The position numbers and the translations under genes are program-made. Positions 53,068-62,598 of a stretch of DNA of 64,000 bases are shown one piece after another. The notes under the pieces are model-generated. The model did not search any database. It was not told the origin of the DNA and was given only the letters and a program-made list of their open reading frames with translations. The stretch's first letter is position 1; each line of letters starts with the position of its first letter. Source of the stretch: Amycolatopsis anabasis (GTDB lineage: Bacteria > Actinomycetota > Actinomycetes > Mycobacteriales > Pseudonocardiaceae); contig NZ_VTHK01000032.1 of NCBI RefSeq assembly GCF_009765355.1, positions 1 through 64,000 on the forward strand, in the 5' to 3' direction.

Positions 53068-55851
53068 ATGACCGTCGAGCTGGAACCGGTCAACGGCACG
53101 GCGGTGCCGGACCTCCGGCACGAGCTCGCGGCGCGGTTCACCGGTGGCCACGCGAACCGCCTTTCCGGCCGCGCGGCGGAACTGCGGATACTCGAGCAGC
53201 AACTGGCGGCCATCGAACGCGGGCCGGTCGTCCTCGTCGAAGGGGGCATGGGCACCGGAAAGACCGCCCTGCTGCGGGCGGGCGCCCGGGCGGCGCGGGA
53301 ACGCGGTTTCCGCGTGCTGCAGGCCGCGTGCAGTTCTTACGAAGCGGACTTCCCGCTCCAGCTCGTCCGCCGGTTGGGCGACGGCGTGCTACGGGATGCC
53401 GCGCCGTCCGGGGACGCGGCGGACGGCCGGGCGGCCCTGCGCGAGGCCGGCGCCCTGCTGTTCGAGCGCATCCGGGAGCTGGCGCGGTTGCGCCCGGTGC
53501 TCCTGGTCGTCGACGACCTGCAGTGGTGCGATCTCGGTTCGCTGCACTGCCTGGCGTTTCTGGTCCGCCGGTTGACCGGGCATTCCGTCGGAATCCTGGC
53601 GTCCCGGCTGAGCGGCAGCCAGAGCGCCGATCCGGTGCTGGTCGACGAGTTGCTGCGCGCCCACCACCCCTGCGTGCGGATCAACCTGGAACCGCTCGGT
53701 GAGACCGCCACCGGGATCCTGCTCGAAGCCGCGCTCGGGCTCGCGGCGGCCGGTCAGCGTCCCGCCGTCACCCGCTGGACCGGGGGAAACCCCTTTCTGC
53801 TCGGCGAGGTGCTGTCGGTGCTCACCCGGCACGGGGAAGCCGGCACGCCGGTCACCGAGATCGCGCCGCCCAGCGTGCACACCTGGCTGCGCAGCCGGGT
53901 TCCGGCCGCGCCGCGGTGCCTCGACGTGCTCCGGGCCCTGGCCATCCTGGGCAGCCAGGCGACCACCGCGCTGATCGCGGCCACCGCGGGGATACCGGTG
54001 CTGGAGGCGGCCCAGGCCGTGCGGACGCTGGCCGACCTGGGACTCATCCGGCCGGGCGAGGTGCCCACCTTCACCCAGCCGATGGTGCGCGCGGCCGTGC
54101 TCAACGCGATTCCGCTGGAGGAACGGGCGCGGCTGTACCTGTCCGGCGCCGAGCGCCTTCGGGAAGTCGGCACCCCGGACGACAAGGTGATCGCCTACCT
54201 GCTGGCGAGCCACGCCGTCGAATACTCCTGCACGACCGATCTGCTGCTGGCCGCGGTGCGGCGCATGGTCGAGGGCAAGCCGGTGCACGAACGCGTCGTG
54301 CGGCTCCGGCATGTGCTGTCCCACCACGTATCGGCGGGCGTCCGGGCGCAGCTGTTGCCGCTCCTCGGCGAGGCCGAACTCGACCTCGACCCGGTGGCGG
54401 CCGAAGCCCGGCTCGCCGAGGCCCACCGGCTCACCAGCGAACCGGTGGCGCGCGGCCGGATCGCGTTCCAGCGCGCGACCGCCCTGCACGCGCTGGATCG
54501 GGGCGCCGAGGCCGTCGACCTGCTGCGGACCGCCGCGGAAGAACTCGCCCGGAGCGGGCGGAACGCGGGCGGCCTCCGCGACCGGATGGCCGTGCACCTG
54601 GCCGCCCTCGCCGCGGACGATCCCGAGTCGGCCTCGGCGGCGCCACCCGAGCGGCTCGCCGAACCGGCCCGGCGGATCGTCGCGGTCCTGAGCGGCACCG
54701 TCCCCGGAGACACCGCCCCGCCGCTCAACGACGCGTGGCAGCTCCTGCGCCCGGCCGATCCGCTCGGCCTGCCCGTCGCCTGGCTCGCCCTCACCCGCGC
54801 GCTGATCTCGGCCGGGGCGCGGACCCGGATCCTGCCGTACGCCACCGCCTGGGCCGCCGCACGCAACCAGGGACCGCTCCGGGAGGGGCTCGCGCGCGCG
54901 GCGCACGCCGAAATCCTGTTACTGCTCGGCCAGGTCGAACCGGCGGCCGCCGAATCCACGGTCGCGTTGTCCCGGCTTTCCGCGCTCGGTGCTCCCCGGC
55001 CGCGGGGCGTTCTGGCGCTGGCCCTGCCACCGCTGATCGAAACGCTCGTCGAGCGCGACGAACTCGACGCGGCCGTCCGCGTGCTGTCCGAGGCGGGGCT
55101 CGACGGCGAACTGCCGCCGCGCCGGGACCACGCGCCGCTGCTGGTGAGCCGCGGGAAACTCAGATACGCGTACGGGGACGCGGAAAGCGGCCTCGCGGAC
55201 ATGGTGAGCGCGGGCCGGTGCGAAGCCGAGCGCGGCGGAACTCCGGCACTCGTGTCGTGGCGGGCGGCGGCCGTGCCGGCGCTGGTGGAACTCGGGCGGC
55301 AGGAGACCGCGCGCGAACTGGCTCAGGCGGAACTCGTCCAGGCGCGGGGCCGGGTGCACGATCGACCCGCGCTGGGCGTCGCGCTGCGGGCGGCGGGCCA
55401 GGCGGCCGGGGGAGCGGCCGGGGTGGAACTGCTGGGTGAATCGGTCACCGTGCTCGAAGAATCCGGCGCGCCGCTCGAGCTGGCGCGGTCCCTCGGCGAA
55501 CTGGGGACGGCGTTGTGCCGGCTCGGCCGGTTGCCCGGCGCCCGGGACCGGCTCCGGCGCGCCTGCGCGCTGGCGGAGAAGGCGGGCGCCATCCGGTTGC
55601 GGCGGCTGCTCGAGCGCCAGCTCCGGGACGCCGGTGGGCGGGTCCGCGGGCGGATCCAGGGCCTGGAGTCGCTCACCGCGAGCGAACGCCGGATCGCGCG
55701 GCTCGCCGCGGCCGGTCGCACGAATCGGGAGATCGCCGAGGAACTGTTCGTCACCCGGCGCGCGGTGGAGATGCACCTGACGCAGATCTACCGCAAGCTG
55801 GACATCCGCGGTCGCCGCGAGCTCAACCGGGAATGGCTGGGCCGGTTCTGA
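53068..55851 (+). CDS. LAL-type LuxR-family ATPase regulator
   Basis: 927 residues. An N-terminal AAA/STAND ATPase has Walker A GGMGTGKTALLR and Walker B VLLVVDDLQWCD; a long TPR-like helical middle follows; the C-terminal LuxR HTH is LTASERRIARLAAAGRTNRE, then LFVTRRAVEMHLTQIYRKLD. LALs are large activators of antibiotic clusters. Start choice: ATG 53068 marks where third-position GC becomes high; the frame is open upstream to an ATG at 53014, but that stretch has AT-rich third positions and a ribosome site abutting the codon. It converges on the MerR gene with a 13-bp gap. Confidence 0.9.
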   Translation: MTVELEPVNGTAVPDLRHELAARFTGGHANRLSGRAAELRILEQQLAAIERGPVVLVEGGMGTGKTALLRAGARAARERGFRVLQAACSSYEADFPLQLVRRLGDGVLRDAAPSGDAADGRAALREAGALLFERIRELARLRPVLLVVDDLQWCDLGSLHCLAFLVRRLTGHSVGILASRLSGSQSADPVLVDELLRAHHPCVRINLEPLGETATGILLEAALGLAAAGQRPAVTRWTGGNPFLLGEVLSVLTRHGEAGTPVTEIAPPSVHTWLRSRVPAAPRCLDVLRALAILGSQATTALIAATAGIPVLEAAQAVRTLADLGLIRPGEVPTFTQPMVRAAVLNAIPLEERARLYLSGAERLREVGTPDDKVIAYLLASHAVEYSCTTDLLLAAVRRMVEGKPVHERVVRLRHVLSHHVSAGVRAQLLPLLGEAELDLDPVAAEARLAEAHRLTSEPVARGRIAFQRATALHALDRGAEAVDLLRTAAEELARSGRNAGGLRDRMAVHLAALAADDPESASAAPPERLAEPARRIVAVLSGTVPGDTAPPLNDAWQLLRPADPLGLPVAWLALTRALISAGARTRILPYATAWAAARNQGPLREGLARAAHAEILLLLGQVEPAAAESTVALSRLSALGAPRPRGVLALALPPLIETLVERDELDAAVRVLSEAGLDGELPPRRDHAPLLVSRGKLRYAYGDAESGLADMVSAGRCEAERGGTPALVSWRAAAVPALVELGRQETARELAQAELVQARGRVHDRPALGVALRAAGQAAGGAAGVELLGESVTVLEESGAPLELARSLGELGTALCRLGRLPGARDRLRRACALAEKAGAIRLRRLLERQLRDAGGRVRGRIQGLESLTASERRIARLAAAGRTNREIAEELFVTRRAVEMHLTQIYRKLDIRGRRELNREWLGRF

Positions 55852-55864
55852 CGCACGCGCCGGG

Positions 55865-56353
55865 TCAGCCGCCGCTCGCTCGGCGGAAGGGCTGGAGCCG
55901 CAGGTGGTAGTCGCGGCGGTAGCGGCCGCTGAGGATCTCGTCGGCGCGTTCCCGCAGATGCTCGCGGTAGTCGGGGCAGTCGGAGACCCGGTCGTGCACG
56001 CACCGCAGAATGTGCGAGAGGAACGTCTTGACGTGCGTCGCCTGTTCGATGAGTTGATCGAGTTCGGCGACGCGGGCGGAGGCCACCTTTTTCGTCTCGT
56101 CCATACTGGCCGACGAGTTGTTGATCAGCTGGGCCATTTCCTTGATCGAGAATCCGGCCTCCTGCCAGAAATCGATGGCGGCCAGTTGCAGCAAGCCCTG
56201 TTCGTCGAAGACCCGGCGCCCGCCGGAGCGACCGACCGGGGTCAGCAGCCCTTCCCGCTCGTAGTAGCGCAGCGCGGAAGGCTGTACCCTGGCAAGTTCC
56301 GCCAGTTCGCCGATGTCCAGGCGAATTTCCTCGTTCCCGTCGGGATCGCTCAT
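55865..56353 (-). CDS. MerR-family regulator (SoxR-like, without the Fe-S cluster motif)
   Basis: 162 residues. MerR HTH: LDIGELAELARVQPSALRYYEREGLLTPVGRSGGRRVF, written here in parts (GELAELARVQPSALRYYE). A dimerisation helix follows, then Cys in LRCVHDRVSDCPDY. SoxR has four Cys in a CxxCxC...C cluster; here only two remain, so redox sensing by a 2Fe-2S centre is unlikely. ATG 56353 follows directly after a palindrome, with no ribosome site, so the mRNA may be leaderless. It faces the ACAD-fold monooxygenase gene and may control it. Confidence 0.88.
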   Translation of the reverse strand: MSDPDGNEEIRLDIGELAELARVQPSALRYYEREGLLTPVGRSGGRRVFDEQGLLQLAAIDFWQEAGFSIKEMAQLINNSSASMDETKKVASARVAELDQLIEQATHVKTFLSHILRCVHDRVSDCPDYREHLRERADEILSGRYRRDYHLRLQPFRRASGG

Positions 56354-56357
56354 TAGG

Positions 56358-56373
56358 TTGAAGTCTACTTCAA
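56358..56373. promoter_or_regulatory. MerR-type operator
   Basis: TTGAAGTCTACTTCAA: 7-bp perfect arms around a 2-bp centre, immediately upstream of the MerR start. SoxR-like MerR proteins bind sites of this form lying between -35 and -10 elements. Confidence 0.75.
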
Positions 56374-56606
56374 TCCGTATCCACTGGCTAGCTGGGCTAA
56401 TCGGGTGCCGCGCATTGCTCCATCCGGCGGTGGTGGACGAGCGGGCTTGCCAGGCGTGTTTCGGCGGCGGTTCCTCCGGGGCGCTGCGATCAATCCGGTT
56501 CGCCGCATTTATCCGTGGTTCGGCGGACGTTCTACAACCAGCGGACGAGTTGAATTTCCGGCCCCGGCCTTGACAATTACTTCGGCCGATAGGTGAATTA
56601 CTAATC

Positions 56607-57842
56607 ATGGATGAGGCTTATGAGTATCAGCGCGGTATCGACGCGATCTGGCCCGATACCGAGCACCTGTTGCCGGAGACGGTCACCAAGGAACTGGCCA
56701 CCCTGACCGAGGAGAACGACCGGACGGGACGCCTGGCCGATCGCAGCATCGAGGCGCTGCGGGAGGCCGGGTATTTCGGCCTGCCGGTGCCGAGCGACTT
56801 CCAGGGCGGCGGCGCGACCCTGGTCGAGTGCTGCGCGGTGCAGCGCCGGATCGGCGCGGCCGATCCGGCGCTGTCCATCGGCGCGAATATGCACCTGTTT
56901 TCGCTCGGATTCATGGTCGAACATTGGATTCGGCATCGCGACGAATCATGGGTATTGCTGGAGGAAACCGCCAGCAAGAGCAGGATTGTCGGATCCGCAT
57001 TCGCGGAACCGGGGCTGGGCGGCAGTTTGACCCGATCGAATTGCACGGCCCGCCGGATCGGTGACAAATGGGTTACCAGCGGTGTCAAGGTGCCGTGCTC
57101 GCTGGCAGAGCGCAGCGACGTGCTCTGCCTGCAGATGGTCGACGAAGCCGGTGGGCCGGAGAGCCTGCTGGTGGCGCTGGTGCCGACCGATCTGCCGGGG
57201 ATCACCGTCGAGCGCACGTGGAACACCCTGGGCATGCGGGCGTCGGAGTCGGACACGGTGCGGATGACCGACGCCGAGATCTCCGACGACATGATCATCC
57301 ACCGCAGCGCGCCCGGTTCGGTCGGCGACGAGGTCTTCGCGGCCGGCGTGGGCTGGTTCTGCACCACGGCCACCGCGTGCTACCTCGGGGTCGTGTCCGC
57401 GGCCATCGACCAGGCCCGCAAGGCGCTCGCGAACTCCAAGATCAGCCACATCGGGGCGACGCGGGCCGCGCTGCCCTCGTTCCAGTCCACGCTCGGCGAG
57501 ATCTACACCGAAGTGCTGCCGCTGGAGACCGCCTGCGCGGGGCTCGCGCAGCAGCTGGAGGAGCGCAAGACCGATCCCCGGAGCCTGGTGCCGACCGCGC
57601 TGGCCCTGCGGCACCAGTCGGTGGAGAAGGCGATCCGGGCGGTGGAGATGGCCTCGGAGCTGGTCGGGGTCGCGTCGTATTCCGCGAAGGGGGCGGCGTC
57701 GCGCCTGGTCCGGGACGTGCACGCGGTCCGCTTCCACCCGCCGACCAGGTTCGTCACCCGCCAGTTGCTCGGCCGGTGGGCGCTCGGCCTGCCGTGGAGC
57801 TTCGAGTTGACGGAGCAGCCGATGGAGGACGTGCTGCGTTGA
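56607..57842 (+). CDS. ACAD-fold flavin monooxygenase (candidate N-oxygenase, CrmH-like)
   Basis: 411 residues with acyl-CoA dehydrogenase fold (YFGLPVPSDFQGGGATLVE, GSAFAEPGLGGSLTRSN, KVPCSLAERSDVLCLQ). The C-terminal region reads VRDVHAVRFHPPTRFVTRQLLGRW, lacking the Glu-Gly of true dehydrogenases (compare EGTSN in 29882-31051). This is the pattern of group D two-component monooxygenases, which use reduced flavin. With a CrmG-like aminotransferase and a CrmK-like oxidase next door, oxidation of the amine to the oxime is the best guess. No flavin reductase gene is seen. The ATG is preceded by a weak AGGTGA. Confidence 0.83.
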   Translation: MDEAYEYQRGIDAIWPDTEHLLPETVTKELATLTEENDRTGRLADRSIEALREAGYFGLPVPSDFQGGGATLVECCAVQRRIGAADPALSIGANMHLFSLGFMVEHWIRHRDESWVLLEETASKSRIVGSAFAEPGLGGSLTRSNCTARRIGDKWVTSGVKVPCSLAERSDVLCLQMVDEAGGPESLLVALVPTDLPGITVERTWNTLGMRASESDTVRMTDAEISDDMIIHRSAPGSVGDEVFAAGVGWFCTTATACYLGVVSAAIDQARKALANSKISHIGATRAALPSFQSTLGEIYTEVLPLETACAGLAQQLEERKTDPRSLVPTALALRHQSVEKAIRAVEMASELVGVASYSAKGAASRLVRDVHAVRFHPPTRFVTRQLLGRWALGLPWSFELTEQPMEDVLR

Positions 57843-57854
57843 CACGGCCGCTCG

Positions 57855-57901
57855 GGGTGGCGGGACCGGCCGCGTGCTGGGCACAGCCGGTCCCGCCACC
57901 C
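57855..57901. terminator. Bidirectional hairpin terminator
   Basis: 16-bp perfect arms GGGTGGCGGGACCGGC (57855-57870) and GCCGGTCCCGCCACCC (57886-57901), 15-base loop, between the convergent monooxygenase and aminotransferase genes. Confidence 0.88.
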
Positions 57902-57905
57902 GAAA

Positions 57906-59477
57906 TCACGGGACGAGGCGCTTTCCGTCCCCGTCGCGCAGCACGGTGCACACCGACCGCAGCGCCGCCTCGGTGCGCTCGATGTCCTCGTCGGTCAGGT
58001 AGATCGACGGTTCGAAGCGCACGAAGTTCCAGCCGGGACCGGCCGGAAGCACGCGGATCCGGTGTTCGCGCAGGATGTAACCGGCGATGAGGAAGCCGAG
58101 GACTCCGGACTGGGCCTTCTCCCGGATGATTTCCGAAGCCGCGTTCGACTGGTCCTGCAGCTCCACCGCCAGCATGAGGCCGAGCCCCCAGACCTCCTTG
58201 AGCACCTCGGGGAAGTCCGCCCGCACCGCGTTGAGCATCGCGATCAGGCGCTCGCCGCGCTCCGCGGCGAGCCGGTAGGCCCGGCCGTCGTCGGCCTCCA
58301 GCATGTCCAGCACCTTGAGGGCGATGGCTCCGGAGAAGCCGTCCTTCGCGAACGTCGAACTGTGGATCACCTCGAACTCCGGGCGGAACCGGTCCTGGCG
58401 CACGAGCACGACGGAGTTCTTGGCGATCCCGCCGCCGATGCTCTTGGCCAGCGTGTAGTAGTCGCCCCGCAGCCCCATGTGGGAACTGGCGAGGAACGCA
58501 CCGGACCGACCCATACCGCTCTGCACCTCGTCGACGACGAGAGGGCAGCCGAGGGCCTCGCAGACCTTCTCGATCTCGCGCGCGAACTCCGCGGTGACCG
58601 GTTTCATCCCGGCGCCGCCGCGGATCGGCTCGACGAAGAACGCGCCGACGGCCGGGAAATCCCGTTCGACGACCCGGACCACGCCCGCCTCGACCACGAC
58701 GTCGTACAGGCTCTTGCGCTCGTCCTCGATGATCTTCGCGAGGACCTCGGGCTGGTCGACCGGGACGAATCGCGCCGAGGAGGCCAGGGAGGTGAACGGG
58801 GCCCGCCACTGCTCGTTCTGGGTGAGCTGGATGCTGCCGACCAGCTTGCCGTGGAACGCGCCTTCCAGGGTGAGGTACACCGGAGGCTGGGCGAGCCGTT
58901 CGGCGTTCCGGCGTTCGATCTCGGCGATCAGGCTCTCGAAATCGTGAGCGCCCCGACCGCTGGCCACGACGATCGCGTCGTCGGCGACGGTGGCGGAACC
59001 CGCCCGGACCGCCTCGCGTGCCTCGTCGAGGTGCGCGGTGATCTCCGCGGTGAGTTCGGCGATCCGGCCCTGCCGTTCGAGCTCGGCGTGCTTCATGCAG
59101 ATCTCGATCGCCTCGGCGCCGCTGTTGGCGAATACCGCGGAATAGGGCTCATTGGTGCCCGTTTCACGGTGGATGATCTCGTTCAGCTTGGTGGCGATCC
59201 GATTGGCATGCGATTGGACCGACAGTTGCGCGTGCACCGGGTATTGGGTATCCAGCGCCGATTTGGCGTGCGCCACGATCTCCGGGTGGTGGTGGCCGAA
59301 GATCAGGGAACCGAATCCGCAGGCGTGATCGAGAACCGGGACCTCCTGGCCGTTTTCGTCCAGGTAGTACAGCGTGTTGCCCTCGGCACGAACGTACTCG
59401 ACCCCGAGTCCCATACCGGACAGCCACTCGTTCAGGAGGGAGTCCGCGAAGGCGGGCTCAAGGGATGAAGCACTCAT
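57906..59477 (-). CDS. Class III omega-aminotransferase with insertion (CrmG-like)
   Basis: 523 residues, longer than usual class III enzymes (about 430-450). PLP Lys345 in TLAKSIGGGIAK, Asp316 in LVVDEVQSGMG, VFANSGAEAIEICMK for phosphate. The extra length lies mainly at residues 130-200, a charged helical insertion. CrmG of caerulomycin biosynthesis, which turns the bipyridine aldehyde into the amine, is a class III enzyme also described with an insertion; the PLP Lys position agrees with my recollection of it. ATG 59477 follows AGAGGT. Its neighbours are the oxime-forming candidate and the CrmK-like oxidase. Confidence 0.88.
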   Translation of the reverse strand: MSASSLEPAFADSLLNEWLSGMGLGVEYVRAEGNTLYYLDENGQEVPVLDHACGFGSLIFGHHHPEIVAHAKSALDTQYPVHAQLSVQSHANRIATKLNEIIHRETGTNEPYSAVFANSGAEAIEICMKHAELERQGRIAELTAEITAHLDEAREAVRAGSATVADDAIVVASGRGAHDFESLIAEIERRNAERLAQPPVYLTLEGAFHGKLVGSIQLTQNEQWRAPFTSLASSARFVPVDQPEVLAKIIEDERKSLYDVVVEAGVVRVVERDFPAVGAFFVEPIRGGAGMKPVTAEFAREIEKVCEALGCPLVVDEVQSGMGRSGAFLASSHMGLRGDYYTLAKSIGGGIAKNSVVLVRQDRFRPEFEVIHSSTFAKDGFSGAIALKVLDMLEADDGRAYRLAAERGERLIAMLNAVRADFPEVLKEVWGLGLMLAVELQDQSNAASEIIREKAQSGVLGFLIAGYILREHRIRVLPAGPGWNFVRFEPSIYLTDEDIERTEAALRSVCTVLRDGDGKRLVP

Positions 59478-59653
59478 TGCTACCTCTTTCTGTTACCGGG
59501 TGACGACAACTTGTGTGTGATTCACCTGCGTCGGTTGCTGCCATTACAGTCCTTCCCGGCGACGCGTACAACGGGCTTAAATCGCGCGATATAAAACGAC
59601 CCCCAACTTTCGGTTATGTTGTGCGGGCGTGATCTCCCTGCGAGGGTTGAGCG

Positions 59654-61216
59654 GTGACGGAGCGCCTTGTTGAAAGAGATCTGGAACCCTTCCAGCGGGA
59701 GGGCGAAATCAATGCTTCCGCGCGGAAGGCGGTGACGGTCACCCCGGACGACATCCGTTATGCACAACTGGGCAGGGCGGACAACTACCGATTCATCGCG
59801 CGACCGGAATACTTCCGGCTGGCCTACACCACCCGGCAGGTGGAACAGGCGGTCGGCGAGGCGGTGACCGCGGGAAAGCGGCTCACGGTGCGCTCCGGCG
59901 GGCACTGCGGCGAAGCGTTCGTCGCGTCCCCGGACGTCGAGGTCATCCTGGACCTCTCCGGGATGGACCGGGTCGACTTCGACCGGAAGCGCAACGCCTT
60001 CGTCATCGAAGCCGGCGCGACCGTGGGGCACATCCTGGAGACCCTCTTCCAGAACTGGGGCGTGACCATTCCCGGCGGCTTCTGCATGGGCGTCGGCGCC
60101 GGTGGGCACATCTGCGGCGGTGGCTACGGCCCGCTGTCCCGGCTGCTGGGCCTGACCGTGGACTACCTGGACGCGGTCGAGGTGGTGGTCGTGGACGAGC
60201 ACGGCACCGCGTCGACCGTGGTGGCCACCCGCGCCGAGGACGATCCGAACCGGGATCTGTGGTGGGCGCACACCGGTGGCGGCGGCGGAAACTTCGGCGT
60301 CGTCACCCGGTACTGGATGCGGTCGCCCGATGCCACCGGCAACGATCCGGCCCAGCTGCTGCCCCGCCCGCCCGGCTCGGTGCACGTGGCGGAGGTGGAG
60401 TGGCCGTGGCCGGAGCTCACCGAGGCCGATTTCGTCCGGCTGGTGCGGAACTTCATCGACTGGCAGCTGGCGAACAGCGCCGTGGATTCCCCGAACGTGG
60501 GCCTTTACGCGCTGATCAGGTGCCTCCACCAGTCCGCCGGGCACGTCGCCATGCACACGCAGATACCGGTCGACGTGCCGGACGCGAGCGGGCGGCTGGA
60601 CCGTTTCCTCGCCGAGCTCAACCTCGGCGTCGGGGTCAAGCCGGTGATCCGGCGGCAGACCCTCCCGTGGCTGGCCGCGAGCCAGTACCTCGCGGTGCCC
60701 GACACCGGTCCCTGGGCGATCGCGGTGCGGCGCAAGGTTAAATCGGCGGACCTGCGCGGCCCGCACAGCGAAGAGCAACTCGCCGCGGCCTACCGGCACC
60801 TCACCAACGCGGACTACTTCGGCCCCAATTCGTCGCTGGAGTACATCGGCTACGGCGGCAAGGTCAACACCGTTTCGGCCACCGCCACCGCCATCCCCCG
60901 GGCCGCGGTGCTCAAGACCTTCTACATGGCGGCGTGGAACGACCCCGCGGAGGACGAGCAGCACCTCCGCTGGATGCAGGAGATCTACCGGGACGTGCAC
61001 GCCGCGACCGGCGGGGTGCCGGTGCCCAACGAGATCAACACCGGCGCCTACATCAACTACCCGGACATCGACCTGCTGGACCCGGAGTGGAACACCTCCG
61101 GGGTGCCGTGGTCCACTTTGTACTACCGGGAGAACTATCCGCGCCTGCAGCGGATCAAGGCGAAGTGGGATCCCCGGAACTTCTTCCGGCACGTCATGTC
61201 CATCCGCCCGAGCTGA
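59654..61216 (+). CDS. BBE-type bicovalent FAD oxidase (CrmK-like)
   Basis: 520 residues. His84 in VRSGGHCGEAF and Cys154 in GHICGGGYGPLSR are the two residues that attach FAD covalently in berberine-bridge-type oxidases. The C-terminal YYRENYPRLQRIKAKWDP is the BBE motif. CrmK, a bicovalent flavoenzyme of caerulomycin biosynthesis, oxidises the bipyridine alcohol to aldehyde and acid. The same role is inferred. GTG 59654 has GAGGG about 8 bp upstream. No signal peptide. It overlaps the convergent transporter gene by 23 bp. Confidence 0.9.
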   Translation: MTERLVERDLEPFQREGEINASARKAVTVTPDDIRYAQLGRADNYRFIARPEYFRLAYTTRQVEQAVGEAVTAGKRLTVRSGGHCGEAFVASPDVEVILDLSGMDRVDFDRKRNAFVIEAGATVGHILETLFQNWGVTIPGGFCMGVGAGGHICGGGYGPLSRLLGLTVDYLDAVEVVVVDEHGTASTVVATRAEDDPNRDLWWAHTGGGGGNFGVVTRYWMRSPDATGNDPAQLLPRPPGSVHVAEVEWPWPELTEADFVRLVRNFIDWQLANSAVDSPNVGLYALIRCLHQSAGHVAMHTQIPVDVPDASGRLDRFLAELNLGVGVKPVIRRQTLPWLAASQYLAVPDTGPWAIAVRRKVKSADLRGPHSEEQLAAAYRHLTNADYFGPNSSLEYIGYGGKVNTVSATATAIPRAAVLKTFYMAAWNDPAEDEQHLRWMQEIYRDVHAATGGVPVPNEINTGAYINYPDIDLLDPEWNTSGVPWSTLYYRENYPRLQRIKAKWDPRNFFRHVMSIRPS

Positions 61217-62501
61217 CCGGTTGCCGCTCGAGCTGGGTCCGGGTCCAGGCGAGGGCGACCGCGGTCCCGGCCACCGCGAAGAACACCGCGGCACCGATCA
61301 GCCACGGGTAGCCGACGCGCGCGACCAGGCCGAGGCCGGCGGAACTGACCACGATCCGGAGGATGCCGACCATCGACATCGGCAAGGTCACGTCGGTGGC
61401 CGCCGAGGATTTGCGGGCGAGATCCATGGAAACCGTCGAGACCCAGGTGAGCTTCGCGCCGTAGGCGACCGCCCCGGCGATCAGCGCGGCCGTGGTCAGC
61501 CCCGGGCTGTCGTGCCCGGTGGCGAGCGGGAGGAGCGCCGCCGTCGCCGCGACCGCCAGCACGCCGGCCACCAGCGCCGGTCGCGTTCTGCCGTACCGGG
61601 TGATGGCCGCGCCGGCGGCGAGCGCGGCGAGGATCTGGGTCCCGGTCGCCAGCGTGTACTGGACGAACGCGATCCGGTCCAGCGACCACCCGGCGGCGAG
61701 CAGCATGGGGGACTGGGGCACGTTCGCCAGCCAGTCGCCCAGGACGAACAGCGGGATCACCAGCACCGTCCAGGTGGCGGTTCGCCGGCGGCGGAAGAAG
61801 CTGAACAGCGCCAGCCACTGCGCGGCGCCGCGTTCCGGCCGCCCGGCCGGTGGTTCGGCGAGGCGGGCGAGCACGAGCAGCGGGATGCCGAACACCGCGG
61901 CGAGGGCGAACAGGGTGGTGGTCCAACCGGCGCGCGCGTAGAGCAGGAGGGCGCCGCCGGAGCCGATGATGATGGACAGGCTCGCGGCCGCGACCTGGAT
62001 CCCGTTCGCGATGCCGTGGTCGGCCGCGGGCAGCATCCGCACGGCCAACCCGTTGATGGCGGTGTCGTGGAACGCCGAGAGCGCCAGGACGGCCGTCAGC
62101 AGGGCCAGGACCGCGGCCAGGTTCGCGATCGGATCCAGCAGGGCGACCCCGGCCAGGATCAGGATCATCGCGATCTGGGTGAGTACCAGCCAGCCGCGGT
62201 AGTGGCCGAGCCGGGGTGAGCCGAACCGGTCCACCAGCGGGCCGATCAGGAACCGGGCGAAGTAGATCATCCCGAGCAGGTTGATCAGGGCCACGGTGTT
62301 CAGCGAGACTCCCCGGCTGAGCAGGATGGTGCCCAGCGCGGCCAGGAAGAACGAATAACCGATGTCGCTCACCAGGTACAGCGAACCGATGACCAGCAAC
62401 CGCCGCCGCCGCGACGACCCGGACCGGTCGCCGTGCCTCGCCGGATCATCGGGATTCGCCGGCGCGGCACTCCGTTGGGTTCCGGGGTCCGTTCCGGTCA
62501 T
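61194..62501 (-). CDS. MFS transporter, AmpG/FptX-RhtX-like
   Basis: 435 residues, about 12 membrane helices after a hydrophilic N-terminus. SDIGYSFFLAALGTILLSRG, YFARFLIGPLVDRFGSPRLG and AFHDTAINGLAVRMLPAADHGIANGIQVA with the following GSGGALLL resemble AmpG and the RhtX/FptX siderophore importers (FptX takes up pyochelin, a thiazoline chelator). A drug-efflux role is less supported because the H+-antiporter motifs are absent. AAGGAG lies 6 bp before ATG 62501. It faces the TetR gene and overlaps the BBE gene at its 3' end. Confidence 0.8.
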   Translation of the reverse strand: MTGTDPGTQRSAAPANPDDPARHGDRSGSSRRRRLLVIGSLYLVSDIGYSFFLAALGTILLSRGVSLNTVALINLLGMIYFARFLIGPLVDRFGSPRLGHYRGWLVLTQIAMILILAGVALLDPIANLAAVLALLTAVLALSAFHDTAINGLAVRMLPAADHGIANGIQVAAASLSIIIGSGGALLLYARAGWTTTLFALAAVFGIPLLVLARLAEPPAGRPERGAAQWLALFSFFRRRRTATWTVLVIPLFVLGDWLANVPQSPMLLAAGWSLDRIAFVQYTLATGTQILAALAAGAAITRYGRTRPALVAGVLAVAATAALLPLATGHDSPGLTTAALIAGAVAYGAKLTWVSTVSMDLARKSSAATDVTLPMSMVGILRIVVSSAGLGLVARVGYPWLIGAAVFFAVAGTAVALAWTRTQLERQPVSSGGWT

Positions 62502-62598
62502 CGGGGCTCCTTCCGAGTTTTAGCGAAAATGAATGTCATATACGCGGTAACGTTGGGCGTCTCGGCCGATAGGCTGAGCGGTAACGGAAGGGGACGAG

